This document shows, one piece after another, positions 30,106 through 42,400 of a stretch of DNA of 64,000 bases. The position numbers and the translations under genes were made by a program. The notes under the pieces were generated by a model. It saw nothing but the letters and a program-made list of their open reading frames with translations, had not been told where the DNA came from and searched no databases. The first letter of the stretch is position 1; every line of letters begins with the position of its first letter. The stretch comes from Zopfochytrium polystomum (lineage: Eukaryota > Chytridiomycota > Chytridiomycetes > Chytridiales > Chytridiaceae), in contig JAIVFJ010000288.1 in NCBI GenBank assembly GCA_025765615.1, positions 1 through 64,000 on the forward strand. Reading direction: 5' to 3'.

Positions 30106-31649
30106 CTTCCAATACTCTGGCCCACCCCTATTTTCTGTTCACACTCACTCCATCAACTCATTAGTTCCTTGGAACTCATTAGTTCCTTGGCATATTTTTC
30201 TCAAAGTGCTTCCCACTCTCCATTCACACTCTGTCTTCTTTTTGAACAACTTTTTGACCTCTGCCTCACCAGTCCCTCCTACAAAAGCAGGCCTCTTCTT
30301 GACAAACTCCGTGAAGTGTACCACATCATTAAGACCTTTATTCTCACTCTTCCCACCTTTGGCTCTCCAGTCTTTTACCACAGCCCTCCTAATGGTCTCT
30401 TTACAATCCCTTTTACCCATCTTGGGCCTCCCAAACGAAATGGTTTCTAAAGTTGAGCTATGCTGATTCTGTTTGTTGGAGGTGGTAGAGAGTGTTTTTC
30501 TATGTGGCCAATGAGAGAGGGAGTTCAAGCGAGAGTTGAGGTCAACAATCATGTCAGAGCAGTATTCATTGTAAAAGTCAGGGAGATTATGGGTCATGGG
30601 GTGATGGAGAAAGGTGATGTTTGGAGGGTGAATAGGAAGGACAGTGGTGCCCCAGTTGATGGTGGTTGCTGCTGATCATGGGGTGTTGACAGCAGAGATG
30701 AAGATTTTCTTGGTGTTAGACTCAATTTTGTTATGTGACTGGTACTCAAAGAGGAGGTTGGCCTGAAGCTGAAGATCCTCCAGATGCTGGAGAGGGTGTT
30801 GGTGTTGTCGACAAGGGCAAAGCCAGTAACAGAAACAGGGGGTGGGGGTTGAAGAATTGGACGGGGAAGTTACAATGGGTGGGAACTGAGAAAACAAAAC
30901 TGGTGGTACAATGATCAAGGACGCAAAGAATAGGGTCCTAAAAGATATTCCAATCAAACAGGTCCCTCCAGGGAGCCTTGCTGAATCATAGTGCCAATGG
31001 GGAAGGTAGGGGATGCGCTAAAAGCTGTGATGACAGAGGAGCGAAAACGACATTGGGAATTGACTCGCATGTGAACATAAGAAGAGGGGAGGTGAATACA
31101 TTCCCAAGAGGCAATGAGGCCAGCAACAGGGGCACGGTCAAAGCTTTCTTAATGTTGTTGAGGAGAAGGTATAAGGGCTGTTTGGTGGAATGGGCAAGGT
31201 CAAGGGCATAGCGTACAAGGTGGAGGTGTGGGTCAGGAGAAGAGCCAGGGAGGGAAGAGTTCGTCAGTAGTGTAACAAATGTGGTCGATGCTGGAGTTGC
31301 TGCATGTGCGGTTGAGGATGTTGTTGAGGACAGTCTTTATCTTGCCAGAAGAGAAAAGGTTGTGAGCTGTGGCAATGCCCTCCATTTTGTGCAATTTTTC
31401 CTCCCTCCTTTGTGGCTTCATTCCCCAATCCTTTTATGATATCTTATTCTCATGTAACAACCCTGCTGCCTCTGTCCTTAAAACCCTTGTGACTGCTTTG
31501 CATCAGCTCCTTCTTGATGCCCATCGACTCATTTGGATTCCCTGTTGCAACAACACTATCTCTTGGGAGAAGTCACAGTCCATCAAGCCGTCTGAAAAGG
31601 GCTCCAAGCCCTGCAGATTCCCTCCACCAAATTCCCAGGCCTCTCACCC

Positions 31650-32481
31650 TCACTCCCCAGGCTCTCACCCACCATCTTCTCCAATCATCAAACCTTCCCT
31701 CCCTCCCACTCCATCGTCACATATACACAATATACACATGCACACTCCATTCGCGAACGTCCACGCATGCCGGCACAAAAAATTGTGTGTGGAAGCAGAT
31801 GGGGAAGAGACAGACAGACAGAAAGCGGAGAGTGTGTGTGAGTGAGAGAAATAGAAGGAAGATAGAGAGAGAGTGCAGAGCAAGGTTGCTCTGCTGGCAC
31901 GCTCTCACACACACACACACACACTCTCTCTCTCTCTTTCTCTCTCTCTCTCACTCTTTCTCTCTCTCTCTCTCACTCTCTCTCCCTCCTCTCGCCTCGA
32001 TCTTGTTTGCATGAATGAAATATTGCAACCTCTTTCCTCCACGCGCCCGTGTACACAGAGTGGTCTCTGCATCTTTTTTCCCGTCTGTCACTCGGTGGCA
32101 CTGGTTCGCCTTGTCTGTCTGTCTGTCTGTCTCTCTGTCTGTCTGGTGGCATGGCCTCCCCGCAGTTTCTTCACCGCTCTTTTCATTTTCCGCTTTTTCA
32201 TTCCTTTTTTCTCGTTTTTTGTCTCCCCTTTGGCAAAAAATAATAGCCACCAGCTTCGTTTTCGCTGTCGCTGGCTGTCGCTGTTGTGACAAAGACGATA
32301 GACCGATAGAGAGAGAGAGATAAGCGCGAGATGCACCAAGCAAAACAAAAATAAAAATAAAAAAAAGCACACCCGAGTTTTGTTACAACTGGTTTCTGTC
32401 TGTCTCTCTCTCTCTCAGTCTGTTTCTCACTCAGTCACACCACTCTCACTCACTCACTCTCTGTCTCTCAGTGTCTCTCTC

Positions 32482-32552
<71 letters not shown>

Positions 32553-32711
32553 ATTCTCTCTTGGTTCTGTCTCCATATCTGTCAGCAGTCCAGTGGTGCC
32601 CCCTTTCCAAGCCAAGGAAAATTCGCGGGAGGGGGAGCAATCATTGGCGAGTATAAAAACTCTAGCAGGGAATCGATCGGGAGGGGGCATTGAAAGAGCG
32701 TGCAGAGAAGT

Positions 32712-32755
<44 letters not shown>

Positions 32756-32995
32756 CTGCGAGAGAGACTGCGAGAGAAAGAAAACAGAAACAAAACAAAA
32801 CAACAAGAAAACAAAAAAAAGCCAAAAAGAAAAGCGCTGTAATTATCCAATCCAGTCCAGTCAGTCAGCCCAGTCAGTCAGTCGATCAGCCAATCCAACC
32901 CCGAAATCAACAAAGAGAGAGAGAGAGAGAGAGAGACAGAGATTAGGACGTGCGCCAACACTCGCGCCCACGTTGGGCTGCGCTTCGTCATAACC
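31650..32995. repeat. microsatellite-rich intergenic region
   Basis: Contains (CA)n near 31910, (TC)n at 31922-31985, (GTCT)n near 32117-32150, (CT)n at 32462-32550, and (AG)n at 32718-32750 and 32914-32940. No gene is supported. Confidence 0.7.
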
Positions 32996-33067
32996 TGTGG
33001 TTACCTCACACCACACTAAACTCGAACTCCCCTCTCCGACGACGAGGCGCCGCACACTTCGCCCACC

Positions 33068-33838
33068 ATGGCCACCTCCCCGTCCCCGTCGCCCGCCGCC
33101 TCCGCTGGCGGGTGGAGCGCTCCTCCCCCCGCCCGCCGCATCAACATCATCATTCTCCGCAGTCGCTGGCCCCCCCCCACACTGCATTCACATCGACGAC
33201 AGCAGCGCTCGACGGCACTAGCAGCAGCAGCAGCAGCAGCATCGCCGGTGGCGTGCATGCCAGCGCTAGCAGCGCCCACAGCAGCGTCCACAGCAGCGGG
33301 TTCGCGCCGTGGCCCCTAAGCGGAAGCGGAAGCGGAAGCACGGCGGGGCTGCCGCTGACGACGCCGACGCTGTTTCGACCTCCAGTACCTGCGCGCCATG
33401 CAGCAGCACCAGCAACACCGGCAGCAACAAGCGGCGGTGGCGATGATGGCGATGGTGGGCTTTGGCGGCGGCGTCGGCGGCGCGGGCGGTGGAGGGGGAG
33501 AAGGAGGGATGTCCTCAGGCGTCGTCGGGAGCAACGGTGTCGGGATCGGTATGGCGGCGGCCACCGTCGAGCGCGGCCGGACGGGCGGAGGCGGCGGCGG
33601 GTTCGTCGCGCCGGCGTTCTACTACGTGAGTGTTTGCAGCTAGCTCCTTCTCCCCCCCTTCCCCCCCCTTTCGAGTGCGGGCCGGAGGCCTGTGACGGCA
33701 TTCGCTTCAGGGGTGAACGTGCACGTGTGGGGGCACCCTGTCTGTGCGGGGAGGCTTGCCCTTTTTTTCATTTCCACCCTGGTGCTTTGCCCTTGGCACC
33801 CCAACAAACCCTAACCAACCCCCCAACCCCAACCCAAC

Positions 33839-33876
<38 letters not shown>

Positions 33877-35111
33877 CCACAGCACTTCCATCCACAACTC
33901 CACTACGCGGGCGGCGGCGGCGCGTTCCATGATCATCAGTACGCGCATCAGCATCAGCAGCGGCACTCGCGGCACGGGTCGCTGGACAGCCCGCTGGCGG
34001 CGGCGGTGGCGGCGGCAGCGGCGGCGGCATCGGCCGCGGCGCGCGGCGGAGGAGGAAGAGGAGCGGGCTTTGGCGGGGGGTTCCCGCACGACGACGCGTG
34101 GGCCAGCGCGGCGGCGGGGGCGTCGTATTCGTTGTCCGCGGCGCCAAGCAGCAGCAGCGGCACCCACGGGGTCGCCAGCAGTAGCAGCGCGGGCGGCGGC
34201 GGCGGAGGCGGCGTTGCATCCACCACCACCACCACCACCACCACCACCACCGGCACCCCCAGCAGCAACAACAGCACCACACGCAGCCGCAGCAGCAGCG
34301 CCCCCGCACCGGGCACTCGGCGCGCCCGCAACCGCGAATGGGACCAAAAATACGACCAGGGCCGTCGGTTCGACGGGCGCCGCGGGCACGGGATCAACCT
34401 CTGGCAATCGCAAAAGGCGCGCTGCGGGGCGCCGTACGACCGGGGCGTAGAATCCCTCTTGCAACGGTACGCGCGGCGGCAACCCCCGGACCTGCATTCC
34501 CGCGCGGTGTTTAGCGGGGCGGCGGTGGAGGCGGTCAAAGCGGTGCGACGACGCGCCGCAGGGGGCGGGGCGGGGGCGGCGGCGGGGGCGGCGGCGTGGC
34601 GGGTGTGGTTGCCGCAGCCGATCAAGGCGAATTTGGACGTGGTCAAGGCGGCGTGTTGTCCGCCGGGGGTGAGCGTGACCGTGCCCGAGTGCGTGGAGCT
34701 GTTGCTGGCGCTGAAGGAGCGCGAGACGGAGGAGGAGGCGGAGGCGGCCGCGGCCGCGGCGGCGGAGGGCGAGCGCGGGCCGGCTGGTGTTGGTGTTGCT
34801 GTCGCCGGCGCGAGGCGGCCGCCGCTGCTCGAGATCATCCAGGCAGACTCGTTCCGTGTGCGTATGTGAATCCCTTCCTCTGCTGTTTTTTTTTTATTTT
34901 TGTGTCCGCTCATCCGTCCAACGCCCTCGGCATTTCCTGTTTTTCTTCTTCTTCTTAGGGGTTGCTGCTGCCGTCACCTCCCGCACCGATACGCGTGGGG
35001 GCGTCCAAGACGCGTGGAGGCGGCGCGGCCGGGGCCTGGACGGCGGCGGCGAGATCCGTTCCGTCGGCGGCGGGAAGCAGCAGCAGCAGCCGAAGTCGGG
35101 GCGGAGCCAGG

Positions 35112-35142
<31 letters not shown>

Positions 35143-35516
35143 GTAGTGTCTTCGTCGACGGCGGCGGCGTCGGGGCAAGTGAAACCGTTGGGGACATTGG
35201 CGTGGGCGGAGGCTCGCTGCGGGGCGCGGCGGAGCGTCTGTGGATGGAGGAGGGGGGGGCTGCGGATGCGGCGGAGGAGGGCGGCAGTAGCAGCAGCCAA
35301 GGGGAGGCGGCGGTCGGGGGCGCGTCGTGGGCGGAGGAGTCGGCGACTGGGGCGTGGTGGTGGGGTGGTGGGGATGCGACCGGGTCGGCGTGGGGTGTGG
35401 AGCCGCTGGAGGACGACGTCGACGACGAGGGGGCGTACTATTACGAGAGCGGTGGGGACGCCGGCGACGATGCGGGGTATCCCGGGTGGGCGTTTGGTTC
35501 CTTTGGCCTGGACTGA
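33068..35516 (+). CDS. low-complexity Gly/Ala/Ser/His-rich protein
   Basis: I do not recognise the family. The start ATG at 33068 has a good fungal context (CCACCATGGCC). Probable exons end at 33626 (FVAPAFYY|GTGAGT), resume near 33889 (HFHPQLHYAGG), end near 34856 (IIQADSFR|GTGCGT), and resume near 34960 to the stop at 35516 (FGSFGLD). Long Ala, Gly, Ser, Thr and His tracts surround one ordinary region (REWDQKYDQGRRFDGRRGHG to WLPQPIKANLDVVKAACC, about 34330-34690). Frame changes near 33150 and 33375 need one-base indels. The first intron carries 35 consecutive A just before its acceptor. The product may be a nuclear or RNA-associated disordered protein, but this is only a guess. Confidence 0.5.
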
Positions 35517-35853
35517 GAGCGGGATGGCACGTTGAACCGAATCTTCCGTTCTTTTTTTTTTTTTCCCTGTTAATGTTGCTCTCATTTCTTCATATTCCCC
35601 AACTAACGTTGTTGCCCAAGCTCCTAAGGTATGCGGGGCATCCCTTTCTTTCCACTTTTTCCCCTCAACTCTCTCGCGAGTTCCTTGGCCGCTTCCCTTT
35701 CTCACACTCGCTCTTCATCGACGTCCCTCGATCCTCCTCCCTGCTCCAGTTGTTGCGGAAAACATTTTTTTTTCCCCCCTTTCTCTGCTTTCCTCCCTTT
35801 TCCGCCTTTTTACCGTTTCGGCGGCTTCCAACCATCCCATCCCCATCACCACT
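35517..35853. other. 3' flank, no gene seen
   Basis: Pyrimidine-rich sequence between two plus-strand genes with only shadow ORFs. Confidence 0.4.
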
Positions 35854-36902
35854 ATGTATCCGAGGGTGGAAATCCGGTCCTTCGGTCATCATCCATTTTC
35901 CCCTCTTCCTCTCTCGATGCGGAAACGAAGACCCAAAATCCATTCCGAACGGGCAATGGTTATAGGAGGTTCACAGAGAAAGGGAAAAAAAAAAGGAGAA
36001 AAAAAAAAGGCAACAAGGGCGGTCCCATCCCTCTCCGTCGCCGCGCTCGAGCCCAACTTCCTCGACTTCCCTGCCCATTTTTTCGCGGAGTATGGCACCG
36101 CATTTGCGACTGCAATCCGGCAGGGAACAACGCAACAGGACGCCCAGCCGGTTCGACGGCAAGGGCCAGCCACGGCGCGCACACGGCACCATCGGATCGC
36201 TTTGTCGCGTCAACTGAGCGGGCCGTCGCCGCGCAGCGAGCTTGGTAAGGGAGACTTGTGGTGGTTAGCGTGGATGCTGAGCTTTGGGCAAAGGAAACCC
36301 TCGGAGGGAGGTGGACGCCTCTCGGTTATCCCAGCACATGCGATTGCAAGCATCGTCCGGCCGGGTTCCTCCGATCGCGGTGTGTTATTGTTTGCGCTTT
36401 GTGGTAGTACGTGGTGCGCGGGTTAGTTGTTTTCCTATGGTTCGGTTGGGAGTGTTTTTGGTCGCAAACTGACCAGTTTGTACCTTTAACCCTTCCACAG
36501 CATCCCCACTCCTGTCCGTGAGCGACGGTTCCGTCAAAAAACGGCACATGATAGCTGTCTTCGAGGATTTGCTTCACGTGATTAGGTCTGTTCACCCCCC
36601 CACTCACACTCACCCGCTCACTCACACTACATTCACACCCACACACATACAACCCACACACACACATACACACACAGTCAACCCAATTGTCTCTTTACGC
36701 TCATATCTTCCCTTCGATATCCTTCCTTAGTCATATCCGCTCTCAGTGTCATCCCACCAACGCCTCCGTTAGGGTCATCTGATTTTCCAATCTGCAGATC
36801 ACGAACGTCACGCGATCTCGATCTGATTTCCGGCTTTTCTTCCCCCTGCAGCGCCAGCGCGAGAATGACGTAGACATGAAGACCATCCAGCTGAAACTTT
36901 GA
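35854..36902 (+). CDS. unidentified multi-exon gene
   Basis: A probable exon runs from an ATG at 35854 or later to 36245 (SVAALEPNFLDFPAHFFAEY ... SGPSPRSEL|GTAAGG). A second probable exon lies at about 36501-36587 (LLSVSDGSVKKRHMIAVFED, then LLHVI|GTCTGT after ATTAG). A third, near 36852-36895, may follow a TGCAG acceptor. The protein is not recognised. Splice sites and normal amino acid composition of the middle exon are the only support. A conserved mitochondrial or nuclear protein fragment is possible. Confidence 0.3.
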
Positions 36903-36966
36903 CACGGGTTCGTGATCGGCCCCGCCTGAAGCTCGAACTCATTACCCGTTTTTTGCTTCGCTCCTA

Positions 36967-36970
36967 GCAG

Positions 36971-37043
<73 letters not shown>
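36967..37043. repeat. perfect CT microsatellite, about 77 bp
   Basis: Uninterrupted (CT)n between 36967 and 37043. Confidence 0.95.
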
Positions 37044-37045
<2 letters not shown>

Positions 37046-37342
37046 GAGGGAATTTTCCTTTCTTTGATTCCGAGACGGTCGTCGTTCGTCGTGCATTGAC
37101 CGTCGGGTCTGGGTGTTTGTTGTTACGAGCGTCGATCATCGTCAATGAATAATAACACAGATCAGCGACAGCCGACGATTCGTCATCCTTTGGTTGCAGT
37201 GTATGGGAAGCTCGAGCTTACAAACAAATGTACGGTTACGTAATGTGATGGCAGATTTCATCATTTTTTTTTATTTTTTGTTTTGCTTTGGCCGCGACAA
37301 AGCGAAAGAACAAACAAAAACAAACAAACAAAAAAAAAATAC

Positions 37343-37447
37343 AGACACACACACACACTCACACCCGAACTCGCACACTCACACACTCACACTCACAGAC
37401 GAGTACTCACACTCACACTCACACTCACACTCACACTCACACTCACA
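37343..37447. repeat. CA and CACACT satellite
   Basis: (CA)n followed by repeated CACACT units for about 105 bp. It generates His/Thr/Ser-rich spurious ORFs. Confidence 0.9.
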
Positions 37448-38440
37448 CGGGGCGCCTTCCCGTTTGGTCTGTGACGGGTGCGTTCGCGGCATAATTGCAT
37501 TGTGCTAGGTTGCAAAATCATCGTCTGGGGTTGAGGATGTGCCCCTTGCTGCAGGCGCCAAAGTCACAAGCAAAACCAGACGGCACGAGCCCAGTCGCTG
37601 CACAAACAGCCGCCCACGATCGCGAGCTAAAGACTGCCCCTCCGAGGCCGAGACTGCGAGGCCCGTCGCCTGCAGCCGACGCCCTCCCACGTCCTCGTGT
37701 TTTTTCCGCGGCTCCGCTATTGCGTCTCATGCAGCCACCGAAAATTCAGGTCGCCCGCTAGTGTGAGCCACGACCGTGCCCTCGGCCGTGACGTTCGACC
37801 TCAAGGTGGACGTCGTCGGCTGCAGATGGTTATGGGAGTCGATGCGGCTTGGTCCTCGATCAGCGAGCAGTGCATGTCTAAGAAGGAGATCAGGCGGGAT
37901 TGGGAGCGGCAAGGAGGTGTGTCAATTTTGAGTTTATGATTTTGCACAACTTATCAACCCCTTCTCAAGCAGTCCCAGAAAGCACATCAATATATTGGAG
38001 AAAGGCTAATCGAATGTGAGGATCTCCTTCTGCAATTCTTTTCGCTTCTTTCTCTTTTTGTTTCGTCTCATTCGTTATGTTGTAAATACGTATACTGAAT
38101 ATTTCTGAATTTAGAAGCAGCCCATGCAAGACGTCTTTTTCTTGCTCCTCGGCGGGGCTTTCGCCGCCTTCGCTGCCTTCTCAGCCGCTTGCTTTGCCTT
38201 CCTTTCTCCCTTTCTTTTGCCGTTATCCCCTTTCCTCCGCCCATTCTTTTGGTGTCTTGCGCGCTTGGAGTACGGAGGGAGAGGTATCAAGAAAGAAAGA
38301 AATTGCAATCAATTGGCTCGGAAGAAACGGGCTTGGTGAGGGTTCGGATAGAGCAAGCCTCGCGAGTCAGCAAAAGCAAAGGACCGAATTTCAAGCAGTC
38401 GGCGGGAATCTTTATCGAAAATGAAGGTCCGCAAAGCTGG
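37448..38440. other. region with only weak ORFs
   Basis: No recognisable gene apart from the small minus-strand ORF at 38111-38308. A Pro/Arg/Ala-rich ORF at 37495-37761 has no identifiable feature. Confidence 0.35.
38111..38308 (-). CDS. small Lys/Ala-rich ORF ending CMGCF
   Basis: 65 residues with a Lys/Ala-rich helix (KQAAEKAAKAAKAPPRSK) and a C-terminus KKTSCMGCF. Two cysteines beside a polybasic stretch at the end resemble the lipid-modified tails of small GTPases. It could be the last exon of such a gene or an isolated ORF. No other exon was found. Confidence 0.25.
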   Translation of the reverse strand: MQFLSFLIPLPPYSKRARHQKNGRRKGDNGKRKGERKAKQAAEKAAKAAKAPPRSKKKTSCMGCF

Positions 38441-38812
38441 TTTACAACTTGAAAATGATGCTCTTACATACGCAGTACGAAACGCAAAAACGTTCCATCA
38501 CGGTCATCTCGTCTGTTAGAACAATGTATATCCCGTCGGAATGGTGGGAGGGGGGAAGGCCAAATGTTTGCTTGGTGTTCGTGATGGACGGGCACAGAGA
38601 GAGAGTGCGACGGCAGAGCCGGCTCCATTCGCCCTCCAACGTTACATCCTTGCGTGGCTGCCTTGGCGGGACTGCGTCCAGCCGAACCAATTTATTATAT
38701 ATATTTGTTTTATTGAGAATTAACGTCCTCCACACTTTTTAATCTTAAGCGCTCGCCAAAGGTTCGACTGGGGAGAAGGGGTATCTCAAACAGAGAGACT
38801 GGGATATGGAAC
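38441..38812. other. region without a recognisable gene
   Basis: Overlapping plus and minus ORFs of about 95 residues occupy 38442-38742, but neither has a recognisable motif. Confidence 0.3.
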
Positions 38813-39188
38813 TGACTGGTTAGCAACAAGAGGCACAAGATGTTAGTTTTGGGTCTTTTGGTGTAAGCAGTGTGCAGGAGCTTTGACCTCATACTGTTCT
38901 GCATGGATGACTTGCAGCATTTTGCAAGTGATGGTCCTTGTAACAGTTTTGTATAAAGACAAGCACAAGTCTGCCACCACCTTCAGTAGTGTACACCACA
39001 GCAGCCCAATCCATCAATCAGCCACCATAGCGAATTCTTTCACAAGACAGACCTGAACCTATTGTGACTGACAGTTATCGTTCTCACGATGCCCATGGGG
39101 AGAGCAAGCCACCATCAATGGAGACCTGGGTGCTGGCTTGCGCTGATGACAAATACTCCAAGTATTAAGTGGAATGGAAACCCGGTGT
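38813..39188 (+). repeat. dispersed repeat family R2, copy 3
   Basis: Starts with the GGTTAGCAACAAGAGGCACA motif and resumes at 39046 with ACCTGAACCTATTGTGACTG, after about 200 bp of extra sequence. It stops at the LTR boundary, after AAACCCGGTGT. Confidence 0.6.
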
Positions 39189-39496
39189 TGTTATGAATCA
39201 CCCTCTGGAAACCTCTGGAACCTTCTAGAACATTCCTTCATGGAACCTTGTGGAACCTTCTGGAACCTTCTTTGCTTTCCTGACTTGTCTTGTTGTCATT
39301 GGTATCATTGGTATCATTGTATTACTCATTGCTCTTTCTGGAACTTTCTTTGAGTCTTGACAAGGAAGACTCTCAAAAGGTATAAAAGGGGGATGAGGGA
39401 CCTGTCCCATCCCTCAAGTGAATTATTGTTTCCAATACAATCATCACTCCTCTCAGTTCCTTGTCTGCCTTGTCCTGTCCTGCCCTGTTCCTGACA
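39189..39496 (+). mobile_element. solo LTR, Ty3/gypsy, 308 bp
   Basis: Same length and ends as 7852-8159. Flanks are GGTGT and GGGAT, so there is no clean target duplication. The left flank is repeat R2 and the right flank is the NLR pseudogene, which implies recombination between two LTRs at different sites. Confidence 0.88.
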
Positions 39497-42400
39497 GGGA
39501 TGACTGTGGCAGACAGGGTTGGAGACAGATTGTTGATCTATTCCAGATCCTGATTGTCTTGCCCAAACTTCCAGAGACCACGAACTGCCCATCAGGGCTA
39601 AATGCTGCAGATTTGACGCCAGCTGAGTGTCCTTCCAGCTTTTGCAGTTCCTGGCCAGTGGAAGTATTCCAAATCCTGATTGTTTCGTCCAAACTTGCAG
39701 ACAAAACAAATTGCCCATCAGGACAGACAACAGCAGAACAGACACAATCAGAGTGTTAATCCAACTTGTTCAGCTCCTGGCCTGTTGACGCATTCCAAAT
39801 CCTAATTGTCTGGTTCAAACTTCCAGACACAACAAATTTGCCCATCAGGACTGAATGCTGCATATTGGACCCAATGAAAGTGTCCCTCCAGTGTTTGAAG
39901 CTCCTGGCCAGTTGATGCAGCCTTTGCTCAATCATTGGAAAATCCGTGTTGGAGACAACACGCTTCTGCGATGAATCAAAACATGCTCCCAGATGTGCTT
40001 CATAGCATAACTGACATGTTCAGGGATTGCTCTCTGCACTATCTCACGAAAATCAGGGATTTCGTAGTGCAAACACAGATCTCGTCAAAATATCTGGATT
40101 GTCCTGCTTGACTTGAAGCAGAATCTCTCCAAACTGAAGATTGAATTTTGCAAGACCAAACACCAGGGTCAGGACCAGGTTGCGTTCGCTGTTGCTGAGC
40201 TCATCATCATGCTTGCAAAAAGAACAAGCCACCAAGCATGCCTCGGGCCTGCAGCTCCCTGGACGTCAAGGCAGCCATCACAGATTTGCCCACACCTGCC
40301 ACTCCGTTCAACCACATCACCCTGTGGACACTGGCTGCTGAAGGGTTATCTGGAGGCAGAAACTGCAACACTTTCTTGAGCAGCCACTGTCTGGATGCAG
40401 AAAGCACTTCTTCAGAAGAGAGTCCCTCTCTGCATCCATCAGATTATTCAGAGGAGATAACCATTTCTCCAATTTAACCAAGCTGGGCCTTGACAGTGAA
40501 ATATCTGGGCTTGGGCTTGGAGTCTTCATATCAGCCTTGCAGCGACTGTACACTTTCTTTCAAGAGGGTGGCCTTAATCTTGTCAAAAAGTTTCCCAGCT
40601 AGCACTGTTTCAGAAGCTCGAAGGTAGCTGGCAGCGATCTTAGGGGGAATCACATCAAGAACCAAGTGTGCGAAATAAAGAAAAAAAAAACCCCCTGATT
40701 AAAAATGGAGCTTTTGTACTTTGGCTTTGCACTCCCAGCTATCTGGAATCAGTTCAATCCAATTTTCTGAAAAATAGGACAATGGAGTTGTATAAAGACG
40801 TCAATGCATAGAAGTGAATCACATTTTACACCTTTCTTGTGTGCAAGACTTGGGAGACTATACTCACTCCTTTGACCATGGGATCTGGGGCCCTAGAGTG
40901 AAGGAAAGCAAATGATAGGCTAAAACTAACTTTATTGGGCTGTTGTCTAGGGGGTGTTTCAACCCTACTACTTGCCCAGTCCATAAAGTTTCCTACTGAT
41001 CTGTCTAACAGGGGTCTCAAACACAAAGAAGGAACATTCAGAGGGACAATCCTCTGAGGGATCAGTACCAGAGCGCTGATGCGAGGGGAAATGGAAGGGC
41101 ACTCTCGAGGGAGAATAAAGAGAGAGAAGAGGGAAACAGGGGTTTTTATCTCAGGAACCTAATCTCAAATACAACAGGAGCGGTAATAGCGATGGGACGG
41201 ACAGGGCGCAACCTAGCACCCCTTGTCGCAGACGGTGCTGCAGGAGCCCTCATTGTCGCCAGCAACAGGGGGGAGAGAGAGAAGGGAGTCGACTATGTAG
41301 GGGTCAGAAGGTTGCCAGCAGGGAACTCGCACGCAGAAACACCTGCAATCGTACACACACCCCGCCGGACTTCGTCGGCACAATCACTTGACCAACAGGC
41401 TTTATCACATCACACTCGTACACACACATCTCACTCTCACAGCAATAGGACTGAGGCAGGCACTCGTAGATCGAACTCTCAGGTGTTGGGGACCGCGCAG
41501 GGCGTGGCCACCAACACCCTCGAGGGGTCGAAGACACCACCGCTGTCGCCTCTGCGGCAGGCGAGCGCCTGTGATCCTCACTCCAACACAGAGCCAGCAG
41601 TGTCACAGTCGGTGGTGGGGCCAGCTGCATTCCCCCACCTGTGGCCCCTTAAGAGGAGCCCCTGAAGGGACCATGTACTCAACTGGGTGTGTACCATCTC
41701 TCACTACCCTCACCGTCGTGAGCCAGATGGATTTGAAGGGACTCTGTATTGGTGCCAAAGGACAGAAATCAGATTGAAGAAAAAAGGAAAAGAGAAATGG
41801 CCCAAAACCAGAGAGAGAGAAAATTGACAAGTCAACCCCCCTGACTTGGAGCATCCACCACAGCTCTAAGTCCCCCCAACCCTATGCATGTATGTACAAG
41901 TGCCGAAAATAAATAATAAATTAGGTGGGCTTGGGTACAGCCTGTCAGGCACCCCATCCCTTTGCAGTCAGACAGTCTCTGTTAGTCACCAAAAAGAAAA
42001 TATGTTTGAGAAAACCCTGGCGCAATGGAAACTGTTAAGACGAAAGTAGTAAAAGCAGGCCCAATAATAAAGACAGGTTAGCCGCAAATACACTTTGATA
42101 GTGCCTTGGAAACTGAAGAACCAGGAATAATAATAGGGGTCCCGATCCTTGCGGTTTTATGACAGGTACACTTGTTTTTGCGAATAAAATCCCTAGACTT
42201 TATCACTGAGACCTTGGTGTAGTCTCACGCTGTGGAGGATCACCAACCACTCCATACTTGCTTGTGACGGCAGCAGCAAGACTTTCAGTAGCACTGGGGC
42301 TCACAGCACCAAACACCTTTGAAAATTGTGAGAACGAGCTTCCAGGATGGAACAATAGAGAAAAAACAACAATCAAAGGACTAATGCCCTTACTTTTCAG

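Larger units (their letters stand above)
28940..31421 (-). pseudogene. non-LTR retrotransposon (LINE-like) RT remnant
   Basis: Scattered minus-strand segments resemble a LINE ORF2. NLFSSGKIKTVLNNIL at 31233-31421 and EDLQLQANLLFEY with FISAVNTP at 30676-30830 follow a decayed catalytic VDNTN (expected YVDDTN). TTEHVWQCPAAADAI near 29060 resembles the cysteine-rich C-terminal domain. Many stops and frame breaks make it inactive. The region is further split by a solo LTR (29498-29805) and repeat R2. An unplaced ORF at 30145-30597 could be part of it or another gene. A separate plus-strand tail (LLLDAHRLIWIPCC near 31500) may belong to a second LINE copy. Confidence 0.5.

Noticed and set aside
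31688..32825. Many Ser/Leu- or Arg/Glu-rich ORFs in 31.6-32.9 kb and 61-64 kb.
   Set aside because: All follow CT/AG or CTGT microsatellites and have no other support.
32950..34869. 639-codon open frame from a GTG at 32950.
   Set aside because: GC-rich low-complexity DNA stays open in several frames. The ATG at 33068 and splice sites give a better model, so only part of this frame is coding.
41192..41777. ORFs inside repeat R1 (41192-41665; 52503-53195).
   Set aside because: Not preserved as the same frame between copies and lack motifs.
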